Assembly: GCA_039024435.1 (NCBI GenBank)
Contig: JBCCQH010000090.1
Span: 1 to 33,768 of the forward strand
Direction of reading: 5' to 3'
Length of the DNA stretch: 33,768 bases
Source of the DNA: JBCCQH01 sp039024435
GTDB lineage: Bacteria > Bacteroidota > Bacteroidia > J057 > JADKCL01
Numbering within the stretch: position 1 is the stretch's first letter; each line of letters starts with the position of its first letter. A model generated the notes under the pieces. It was not told the DNA's origin. It did not search any database and was given only the letters and a program-made list of their open reading frames with translations. The position numbers were made by a program, and so were the translations under genes. This document shows, piece by piece, positions 25,215 to 32,180 of this stretch.

Positions 25215-26126
25215 CTATTGGGTACGGTGCGTCCGTTGCATCGTCACCAAATAGACTCCGACAAAGATGAGCAAAATAAATTGAATGTTCAGCCATCCCA
25301 CTTCGCCCAGTCCAAGTCCGGCAGACAGCAGGGTCACGAGCACCGGCTGGACGTAGATGTAGACCCCTACGGCGCTGCTCGGCAGTTTTTTCATGGCCCA
25401 AGCATTCAGAAAATAAGCCCCAAAGGTCGCCCCCACGATCAAAAACACAATCCCAAAAATGCTTTCTGCACTCAATGCCAGCAGATCGGTTTTTAGCAAG
25501 TCCGGTAGCCCAATGAAGAAATTGGGGATCGCCCCAAAGACGAAGATCCACATCACAATGGTAAAGACATTGTATTTCTGAATGAGAGGCTGAACAATTA
25601 CCAGATAAATGCCGTAGGAAGCGGCATTGGTCATGATCATCAGGTCCCCGAGGATACTGGCCCCCGAGATCTGAATGGATTCGGAGGATCCACTCAAGAT
25701 CAATCCCACGGCACCGGCTCCGGACAAAAGCAGCCCCAGAATTTTTCTTGCGGTGATGCGTTCTTGCTTCATGATGGCGGCCAGAGCAAAGACAAATACC
25801 GGCGTGGTGATCATCAGGACCGCTGCATTGACCCGGCTTGTCTGGGAAAGCCCCCACAAGAAAAAAGTCTGGTTGATCCCTACCCCAAAGATGCCGCAGA
25901 GAAATAAGCGCCCCATGTCTTTGCGAGCGGGCATTTTTGCCCGGATCACCAACTGGTGAAAGAGCACAAAGCCGATCACTGCCACCGAACACCGGATCGA
26001 CAGCACTGCGAAATTGCTCACCCCCTCACGGAACACTTCCTTCAAGGTGAAGTAGTTGATCGCGTAGAAGACCGCAACCGCCGCCAGCGCCAAATGGGCC
26101 GTCCAGTTGGAGGATTTATTTTCCAA
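25215..26126 (-). CDS. EamA-family (DMT superfamily) transporter
   Basis: A drug/metabolite-type permease of about 303 residues from the TTG at 26126, with about 10 membrane helices in two EamA repeats. The first begins at LALAAVAVFYAINYFTLKEV with VLSIRCSVAVIGFVLFHQL, the second after ARKILGLLLSGAGAVGLIL and includes YGIYLVIVQPLIQKY. Substrate is unknown; family members export amino acids, nucleosides or other metabolites. The frame stays open to an ATG at 26240, which would add 38 residues of unlikely composition (many Pro and Ser). The -7 box at 26131-26138 lies downstream of that ATG and directly before the TTG, so the TTG is preferred. Confidence 0.85.
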   Translation of the reverse strand: MENKSSNWTAHLALAAVAVFYAINYFTLKEVFREGVSNFAVLSIRCSVAVIGFVLFHQLVIRAKMPARKDMGRLFLCGIFGVGINQTFFLWGLSQTSRVNAAVLMITTPVFVFALAAIMKQERITARKILGLLLSGAGAVGLILSGSSESIQISGASILGDLMIMTNAASYGIYLVIVQPLIQKYNVFTIVMWIFVFGAIPNFFIGLPDLLKTDLLALSAESIFGIVFLIVGATFGAYFLNAWAMKKLPSSAVGVYIYVQPVLVTLLSAGLGLGEVGWLNIQFILLIFVGVYLVTMQRTHRTQ

Positions 26127-26130
26127 GCGG

Positions 26131-26138
26131 CAAAAATA
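26131..26138 (-). promoter_or_regulatory. -7 promoter box of the EamA gene
   Basis: TATTTTTG on the minus strand, a full TAnnTTTG match, 4 bp before the TTG at 26126. It implies a leaderless or nearly leaderless mRNA and argues against the upstream ATG at 26240. No -33 TTG was seen. Confidence 0.4.
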
Positions 26139-26265
26139 GAGAAATGGCGGGGAATGGGGCGGGCTTGGGTTGCGGGAATATGGCTTGCCGATTGATCGCC
26201 TTTTAACTCCCCCAAAGTTGACCGGGAGATTCCTCAGCATTCTCCCTGACCCCCATACAAATCAG

Positions 26266-26291
26266 CCAAAACTCCGGGAAAGGAGTTTTGG
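26266..26291 (-). terminator. Perfect hairpin after the GIY-YIG gene
   Basis: CCAAAACTCC (26266-26275) and GGAGTTTTGG (26282-26291) form a 10-bp stem, extendable by one pair, with a GGGAAA loop. It lies 42 bp past the stop of the GIY-YIG gene and before the EamA promoter, so it probably separates the two transcripts. There is no U-tract. Confidence 0.5.
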
Positions 26292-26333
26292 CGCTGCGAG
26301 TTTGAGGGATTCGCCACGGAATTTAAATCGCCC

Positions 26334-26672
26334 CTAAGTGGCTTCCCGGTTGCAGGGAGGATCTTGTTTCAGACGAATGTTTCGCTCAATGGCGAGTCGC
26401 TCGTCTGCATTTGCGCACCGATGGAAACAGATCGCATTCTTGCGCTTTGCATCGAAGCATTTCTGTCGGTGGTGATGCGAAAATCGACCGCTCATGTCTT
26501 CGGTTTCCCCGACATAGATGAATTCATGGGAATAGGTGCGGCCATTGGCCGACCTTCGGGAAACCATGTATACGCCGGGGACCTGGTTGAATTTGGTTCC
26601 CCATTCGTAGACCTTGAAAGAATAGACATGGCCGTCTTTTCCGGCAATGTCAATGGTGCCTAGTTTGGACAT
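26334..26672 (-). CDS. Small GIY-YIG domain protein
   Basis: A 112-residue protein that is essentially one GIY-YIG nuclease-like domain. Key positions are G33-V-Y35 (GIY), Y53-V-G55 (YIG), the catalytic Arg R63 in MSGRFSHH, the metal-ligand Glu probably E96 in LAIERN, and the terminal N108 in PPCN. All active-site positions seem present, so it could be an active nuclease. Small stand-alone members have mostly unknown roles. It is single, with a hairpin behind it, and has no recognisable promoter box. The bases after its stop resemble the MITE terminal repeat. Confidence 0.72.
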   Translation of the reverse strand: MSKLGTIDIAGKDGHVYSFKVYEWGTKFNQVPGVYMVSRRSANGRTYSHEFIYVGETEDMSGRFSHHHRQKCFDAKRKNAICFHRCANADERLAIERNIRLKQDPPCNREAT

Positions 26673-26967
26673 ATTAATAGAATTTATTGGTTACACGTTG
26701 TGGGGCCCGGTTGGGGGCCTTTGAGGGATCGTTGATTTTGTGCGCCATCCTGACGAAATATCCGTGCCTTGGGGACATAACGGTCCCACCAAGTTCGCAG
26801 TGCCCTTGGCGACTGGCCCCAATCGATTGCTGGGTGATTTGCCAGTTATGCACGAATCTATAATCAGTTCCGAGTGGTTACAGGGGCACTCTTACTCACG
26901 TTGCATAAGCGCAAATGGATAGGTTCGGAGAATCGTGCTTACTTTCCAAGTACTTATGGGCAAAGTC
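26673..26967. other. Intergenic stretch without recognisable gene
   Basis: About 295 bp between the GIY-YIG gene and the exported-protein gene. No family-like frame, tRNA or repeat was recognised; one short plus-strand frame (26740-26922) has no resemblance to known proteins. It must hold the GIY-YIG promoter, but no TAnnTTTG match was found near 26673. Confidence 0.4.
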
Positions 26968-27990
26968 CTAATCAGCAAAATCTAAATAGCGAGTAACGTT
27001 GACTCTGGGCTCTTTGAACTCGACCATTTTGTAAGTTTTGGTTTCTTGGACAGCGGTAATTTTGACATTAACATTGATTCCGTTCATCAGGTTATCGTTT
27101 TCTAGTTCAATGGTAAAACCGCCTTGCAATTGTCGATCTACTTTACCGTAGGCAATTACCGAATTCCCGGAGCCTAGGGTCAGGACCCTTCCGTCCGAAT
27201 AATATGACCTCATAGAAAAGGAAACATTGTCGCCATCGGGTGGATTCATTGCAATCGCATACGCTCCGACTGCCAATCCGGCCAAAGGGTTAATTAGTGT
27301 GCCCACTCGGGCGGCATTTTTGCGCAAAAAATCCTTTTTTGCTGCATTATAAGCGGCTGCACCTTCATTACCGACACCAATCCAGTATGCCCAGGAAATG
27401 ACTTTTCTGGTCACAAGCGGCTGAATCTCATTTTGGGGAAGCTGGACATTGACCCATGACTTATTTGAGTTGCTTAGGTTGCTTTGTGAGTGCACGCGCT
27501 CAACTCGGTCTAAGAATTTGATCGAACTGGTATCCACGCGAGCCAGCGTTTTTCGGGATCTCGTTATCCAAGTCGTATCCTTCTTTTCTTTCCAAAGAAC
27601 TGAGGTATTGAAGCCAGATGTTGCATCAGAGGCGGGAATTCGAGAAATTTTGACTTTACAGACTTTCGCCTTTATGCCACCGTTTTTGAAGTGGAATTCA
27701 AAAATACCTTTTTGGTTCACTTTTATTCTTTGATTCTCGATTTGGGTGGTTTTGAAATCCATGAACCTTGTGGTGCCCGGCATTTCTACGATATCGATCT
27801 CTTTGATTGGCTTGCCATTAATCACTTGAAAGTCAAATATGATTTCATCGCCAGCAGCGAAGCCGAAACGGATTGTCTTTTTGTTGACCCCCAGCTTAAA
27901 AGTTTTATTTGTTACTTCAATGGGAGTCGTTTGAGAATTGAGAATGGTGCTTCCTATCGTTATCCAGATAATAGTAAAAATTGTTTTCAT
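26968..27990 (-). CDS. Exported protein of unknown function downstream of the caspase gene
   Basis: A 340-residue exported protein I cannot assign to a family. From the ATG at 27990 it begins with a signal peptide (MKTIFTIIWITIGSTILNSQ), then a beta-rich N-terminal half (FKLGVNKKTIRFGFAAGDE, IFDFQVINGKPIKEIDIVEM). A middle helix WAYWIGVGNEGAAAYNAAKK is followed by a glycine/alanine-rich hydrophobic stretch (RVGTLINPLAGLAVGAYAIA) that could enter a membrane, and a C-terminal beta domain. The upstream in-frame extension to 28119 lacks a plausible start. The gene is visibly richer in A/T than its neighbours, suggesting acquisition. It starts 77 bp after the caspase stop on the same strand and is probably co-transcribed. 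Confidence 0.65.
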   Translation of the reverse strand: MKTIFTIIWITIGSTILNSQTTPIEVTNKTFKLGVNKKTIRFGFAAGDEIIFDFQVINGKPIKEIDIVEMPGTTRFMDFKTTQIENQRIKVNQKGIFEFHFKNGGIKAKVCKVKISRIPASDATSGFNTSVLWKEKKDTTWITRSRKTLARVDTSSIKFLDRVERVHSQSNLSNSNKSWVNVQLPQNEIQPLVTRKVISWAYWIGVGNEGAAAYNAAKKDFLRKNAARVGTLINPLAGLAVGAYAIAMNPPDGDNVSFSMRSYYSDGRVLTLGSGNSVIAYGKVDRQLQGGFTIELENDNLMNGINVNVKITAVQETKTYKMVEFKEPRVNVTRYLDFAD

Positions 27991-28067
27991 GGTGCAGTGA
28001 TTGTGTAGGGTTGAGTATTTCTTTTGCTGTATCAGCACATCTGATTGATGGTTTTTTGGATTTAAAT

Positions 28068-29957
28068 TCATGATTTGCGTTTCTGAACTAGAGCAACCCG
28101 AAACGTGCGCAGCGACCATTTTCCGAGGTCGAGGTGCTGCTTCCCCAGATCGCGATCCGTCCCCACCGGTCCACCGAGCACCAAGTCGTCCCGTTCCAGC
28201 AAGTAAGACTGCACCGGAACCTCACTGAGGATGACCTGAAATATCTCGGTGGAGGCGGTTTGCGGGTGCGGGAGGAACAGAAAGTCACCCTCCAGACTGC
28301 CCCACAGGATCACCTCGGACGTGGCGGGCGCGATTTCTTCATTGGCGAGGGACCGCACCCCATAATGACGGCTCAGGTAGAACAGGGCGCAATGGACCGC
28401 CTGCCCACTTTCATTTCGGATGCGAATCTGGGGGTGCAAAGACGGAGCGGATGCTGTAATCTCAACTTGATTGTCCCGGGGATGGAATCGGAAATCGGAT
28501 TTGCCTTCTTTCAGCAACCAAAGGTCAACCTGAAGGTCTGGGAACACCTCGGAACGTCGCGGAGGCGTGAGCCGTGCAAATCCATTCCAGAAAATGACCT
28601 GTTCCAGGACCAGAAGCAAGTTGAGCAGGGTGACCGGATTTGTATCGGGAGCATATTGGATCAGTGAATCGCCGCCCGTTGTCCGCAGTTCAATGCTTCC
28701 GGAGTGCTCAACGAGCGAGAATTCGGTCATCTCACTGGGCGGAGTCCATTCAATCGGCATTCGATCCGGGATGATCGCGAGCAGTTGGTCGCGCACTTGG
28801 GGGGATACCCGGAGTCCAACTTTGGGACGGTGCTGGTAAAATGATTCAAGCTGCACTTGTAAACTCGCCAGTTGGGTCTCCGAGGGTTTCATTGTCCAGG
28901 TAATTTCACTGCGTTCGGGGCCTACCGATTTGAATTGGGCTTGGCCTATGACTGTGAGCTGGACTTGGTCCGCCGCCGGCTCGCGTTTGACGAGGTTGAA
29001 TGGCTCGGCTTTGGGCGGATAGGGGAGGCCATGAATGGCGCCCAAAGGCAGGTAGTACTTCCCGCCCTCCGCGTAAATCCCGGTCAGGGGGGAAGTTCTT
29101 TTGCCGGGCAACGCTTGACCGAGAAATCCGCGCAGTGGACTCGCTCCGCCGTGGTTCTCGAACTGGGGCGTTTGGTCGTTTTCCTTGAGAAATACCAGCG
29201 ACCGCAGTGAGGAAAACAGTTCCAGGTAGCTCATGGGAGCAGTCCTGGCCTTTAAAACGCTGGTCAGAGCGCGGGTGAAGAGTCCTACTCCAGTGGGGTG
29301 TTCGAAAGCCTTTTGCCAGCGATTGCAGGCTGCCAGCAAGATGTGCTGTGACTCCGGGATCGCCACCCGACCGGTGCGGCTCCACTGGTCGCGGTAGTAC
29401 CCGTCGAGGTAGCTATTCAGGGAGCGCGGCGCAGTTTTGCCGGGGGCGGTTCGAACGGTGGGCGCGTGCTCGCCGATGCGTACCCCCGATCCCGCGTGGC
29501 AACAGTCCAGAGTTACCAGGATATGACCGGCATTCAACTCCGACAGCAGGACCGCCAGCTCTTTGTCCGCCAGGTCATGCTGTCCGGGCAAGCGGCTGTT
29601 GTAGCAAACCAATGTTTCATCAAAGCCATTGGAAAAAAAGACCCCAAATTCGGGGGCCGAGAGCTGGCGCGATCCATGGCCACTGAAGTGGAAATGTACG
29701 GTGTCTTGTGGACCCGCCTGGGACAAATGGTTCCGGAAGGTCCGGATCAGAGCCGTCGTGGTAGCTGCCGCATCCTGGAGGATCCGGACGTTCGGCGCAC
29801 CGTACACCATTCCACCGGGAGCAGCACCAAGGTATTCGCCGATGACCTTGGGAATGCGCTCGATGTCTTCGAGGCATCCGCCCAGGTTGGTCACCCCGCT
29901 TCCGGTGGGATAGTTGTTGATTCCAACGAGTAACGCATAAATTTTCCTGTCTAGCAT
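28068..29957 (-). CDS. Caspase-family (metacaspase-type, C14) protease
   Basis: A 629-residue cysteine protease. The p20-like domain (about 3-280) opens with RKIYALLVGINNYP and has LGGCLEDIERI, the catalytic H94 in HFHFSGHGSRQ, the nucleophile C153 in LVTLDCCHAGSG, and FDETLVCYN after the His. C28-x-x-D31 and D151 match the acidic S1-pocket positions that make metacaspases prefer Arg or Lys. Residues about 300-500 are unassigned; the end (IRNESGQAVHCALFYLSRHYGV, then EIAPATSEVILWG) resembles the DUF4384-like domain often joined to bacterial caspases. No signal peptide is present, so it should act in the cytoplasm. The start at 29957 is chosen because the core begins there and a promoter lies at 29996-30025. 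Confidence 0.85.
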   Translation of the reverse strand: MLDRKIYALLVGINNYPTGSGVTNLGGCLEDIERIPKVIGEYLGAAPGGMVYGAPNVRILQDAAATTTALIRTFRNHLSQAGPQDTVHFHFSGHGSRQLSAPEFGVFFSNGFDETLVCYNSRLPGQHDLADKELAVLLSELNAGHILVTLDCCHAGSGVRIGEHAPTVRTAPGKTAPRSLNSYLDGYYRDQWSRTGRVAIPESQHILLAACNRWQKAFEHPTGVGLFTRALTSVLKARTAPMSYLELFSSLRSLVFLKENDQTPQFENHGGASPLRGFLGQALPGKRTSPLTGIYAEGGKYYLPLGAIHGLPYPPKAEPFNLVKREPAADQVQLTVIGQAQFKSVGPERSEITWTMKPSETQLASLQVQLESFYQHRPKVGLRVSPQVRDQLLAIIPDRMPIEWTPPSEMTEFSLVEHSGSIELRTTGGDSLIQYAPDTNPVTLLNLLLVLEQVIFWNGFARLTPPRRSEVFPDLQVDLWLLKEGKSDFRFHPRDNQVEITASAPSLHPQIRIRNESGQAVHCALFYLSRHYGVRSLANEEIAPATSEVILWGSLEGDFLFLPHPQTASTEIFQVILSEVPVQSYLLERDDLVLGGPVGTDRDLGKQHLDLGKWSLRTFRVALVQKRKS

Positions 29958-30269
29958 CGCAAATAATTTTCTCGGGTGTGGGCATTGATTTGTCCCCAAT
30001 CTAAGGCAATAAATGGTCAATTCAAGGTTTTTTCCCGGGTGGCAAAACGTGCGGAGTTTTTATTGGGTGGGACAAGTTAATCTGACATAAATTGTTTTAT
30101 TCGCTTTATTGCGGAGCTTTAATATTTGATTGAGGGAGCCTGACTCATTATTTCATCCCCCAAGTGGGTCACAAATTCAACGGTCCCCCGAGTAATATCG
30201 TACCGGGATCGAAGGTGGCCCGTCAGGCCGGATGAGATCCTGCTCAACAATTCAAAACCTAAACTGATT
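29958..30269. other. Divergent intergenic region between caspase and orphan genes
   Basis: 312 bp with no gene. It contains the caspase promoter (29996-30025). Toward the orphan gene the only near match to a -7 box is TAATATTTG around 30120, about 150 bp before the ATG, so a long leader or an undetected promoter is possible. The stretch 30040-30140 is AT-rich. Confidence 0.4.
29996..30025 (-). promoter_or_regulatory. Promoter of the caspase operon
   Basis: On the minus strand TTG (30025-30023), 19 bp, then TAGATTGG (30003-29996): a -33 TTG at ideal spacing and a -7 box with one mismatch to TAnnTTTG. The predicted leader is about 32 nt. Confidence 0.5.
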
Positions 30270-30764
30270 ATGAACAACTTTAAAGAATCACAGCGTTTCC
30301 CGCTTAGTTCCCACTCGTTTCGCTATTTCCATCCCACAGGCGCTGATCCGTCGGCTCGATTTGTCATCTTGAACGATCAGGGCGCAGAGATCCATTCCCA
30401 TGACGTCACGGGCCATGCCCTGGGACTGGCGATTGAGGAAGATGATCTGCTACTGGGGGAGGTAAATTTCGATAAAGCCATCCCTTCGGAGCTCATTGCC
30501 TTGAACGTTGCGCTCAATCCGGATCAAGCCTTCACGGTCCAGCCAGTGGGGCCAAGTGCCCGCTACGGCGGAGCTGGGATTGAGGACATCCGGGACGCGA
30601 GTCTCCGGATACATCGCAATACGCACTTTTACTACTTGGATGTGCATCCGATCAATATCTCGTTCGATCCAGTCACCAATCTTTTCCAGACCGAGATCCG
30701 GGATCGGTCCACCCACGATGGATCGGAACCGATCTGGTATAAAGTCGAAAAGACGCTCCTGTAA
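30270..30764 (+). CDS. Orphan 164-residue protein upstream of the deiminase-like gene
   Basis: A 164-residue protein with no signal peptide, membrane segment or motif I recognise. It is predicted to be largely beta-strand, with an opening SHSFRYFHPTGADPSARFVILND and a histidine-rich centre (SHDVTGHALGL, LRIHRNTHFYYLDVHPINISF). Coding is supported by its codon use, its spacing (63 bp before the deiminase-like gene, same strand) and the absence of any better frame. It carries several arginines, but nothing shows that it is a substrate. It may be a partner, inhibitor or target of the neighbouring enzymes; this rests on position only. Confidence 0.6.
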   Translation: MNNFKESQRFPLSSHSFRYFHPTGADPSARFVILNDQGAEIHSHDVTGHALGLAIEEDDLLLGEVNFDKAIPSELIALNVALNPDQAFTVQPVGPSARYGGAGIEDIRDASLRIHRNTHFYYLDVHPINISFDPVTNLFQTEIRDRSTHDGSEPIWYKVEKTLL

Positions 30765-30827
30765 ATGGGCGTAAAAGTTGGATCTTATGACGCTTTTTGC
30801 TGAAAAATTCCCAATTGAATTCCCAGG

Positions 30828-32180
30828 ATGAACCGTGCACACCCCAATGAAAATGGGCACCGGGGACCGAGCGCCCCGGATGTCCATCTGTTATCCTCCG
30901 CCGAAGGTGAGGTCACTCAGGTATTGCTGGCCGAGGCCGGTTACGAAACCCCATATTCCAGTAAGCCGCTCGCAGCTATCCGGCAGACCTACGAGCAGCA
31001 CGGGATCGAAGTCTTTGTCTTTCGGAACCAGCTTGCGACGGGCAGGAAAGGGCTGGCCCGGACTCCGGGTCGGTCCCCGATTGACCTGGATGATCCCTTG
31101 GTGGTGGAATTTCTGCGAAGAGGCCGATCCGGAACGATTTCCGCAAAAATCGATCCTTATCTGATCCTGAAAGATCTGAATGCGATTCAGGAAAAGAATT
31201 TTCCGATTGTCCAGTCAGAATGGGTCCAGGACAGTTTTGGGGTCAAAACCGGGCCAGAGGGATGGGGGATCATTTTGCAGCCGATTCTGGCTTCCCGACC
31301 GGGAGATCAATTCCTGGCGGATGAGCTGACCCTGCACCCCGATTTGCGGATGTTGATTCAGAAGACAGAGCTCAAATTTGAAGGCGGGAATATTCTCACC
31401 GGCAACGATTTTGCTTTGGTTGGTAAGAATACCCTCGCGGTCAACTGGATAGATCGCCTAAAGCAGACTCAGGAAGCGGATTTGGGAGAGCTGAATGAAG
31501 AATTTGATCGGCTGAATGCGCAATTTGCGCGGACCTTGGGGGTCAGGGAACTCATTTGGGTGGGATTTGACTCTCCGCGCCTCGATCTGTTTGACCAGAG
31601 TCGGTTGAGCTTTCAGCCGGACTATCACCTGGACTTGTTTTTGACGCTCGGAGGAAGGTCTGATTCGGGAAGCGAGCTGATTTTTATCGCCGATCCCCGG
31701 ATGGGGCAAAAAATCGCGGAGGCCGCTACCTCGGAGGAGGTCGACCACGGTTTGCAATGGGACGGGGAAGCCATTTCCAATTCTCTGATCGCACAGCAAT
31801 TTGACGACCTGGAACGTTTTTTTGCGACCTACAATCTCCAGGCCCAAACTCAGTTTGAAGTGGTGCGCCTACCGATGCTGATTCACGCGGGGATCGTCTA
31901 CAGCTTCAACAATGCAATTGTGGACATGACCGACCACGGCAAGCGGGTCTTTGTCCCCAATTATTGCGAGGACTTGAGTGACCCCGGTGGGAAAGGAAAA
32001 CTGACCCGAACCCTGAATGACCAACTGCAAGCAGTCTCGGCCGCGGTGAAGGAAGCCTTTCACGGCGCCGGCTTCGGACAGGTGATCTTTACCGGAGATG
32101 GAGCGCTGATGAAAAACTACGCGCGGCGACGGGGATCCTTGCACTGCCTGACCAAGGTGCTACGGCGCCGCATCCCGTGA
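30828..32180 (+). CDS. Arginine-deiminase-superfamily enzyme, protein-arginine deiminase-like
   Basis: A 450-residue pentein-fold (guanidino-group modifying) enzyme, predicted to convert arginine side chains to citrulline. Active-site motifs in order are EWVQDSF with D135, KFEGGNIL (183-190), YHLDLFL with H267-x-D269, YSFNNAIVD, and the nucleophile C440 in GSLHCLTK. WVQD, HxDxF and HCxT correspond to the D350, H471/D473 and C645 regions of human PAD4 (WIQD, GHVDEF, VHCGT), whereas agmatine deiminases usually have RDxGP at the first site. The vertebrate N-terminal calcium-binding domains are absent, and there is no signal peptide. It overlaps the convergent gene at 32160 by 21 bp. A small-molecule deiminase remains possible. 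Confidence 0.75.
   Translation: MNRAHPNENGHRGPSAPDVHLLSSAEGEVTQVLLAEAGYETPYSSKPLAAIRQTYEQHGIEVFVFRNQLATGRKGLARTPGRSPIDLDDPLVVEFLRRGRSGTISAKIDPYLILKDLNAIQEKNFPIVQSEWVQDSFGVKTGPEGWGIILQPILASRPGDQFLADELTLHPDLRMLIQKTELKFEGGNILTGNDFALVGKNTLAVNWIDRLKQTQEADLGELNEEFDRLNAQFARTLGVRELIWVGFDSPRLDLFDQSRLSFQPDYHLDLFLTLGGRSDSGSELIFIADPRMGQKIAEAATSEEVDHGLQWDGEAISNSLIAQQFDDLERFFATYNLQAQTQFEVVRLPMLIHAGIVYSFNNAIVDMTDHGKRVFVPNYCEDLSDPGGKGKLTRTLNDQLQAVSAAVKEAFHGAGFGQVIFTGDGALMKNYARRRGSLHCLTKVLRRRIP

Noticed and set aside
26968..27990. Gasdermin-like pore-former activated by the caspase
   Set aside because: Only a Gly/Ala-rich hydrophobic stretch supports it; the protein has a signal peptide, no gasdermin motif, and the caspase appears cytoplasmic.
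28068..30020. Longer caspase with 21 extra N-terminal residues
   Set aside because: The extension overlaps the predicted promoter and is not hydrophobic or conserved in type; the caspase fold starts at the Met at 29957.
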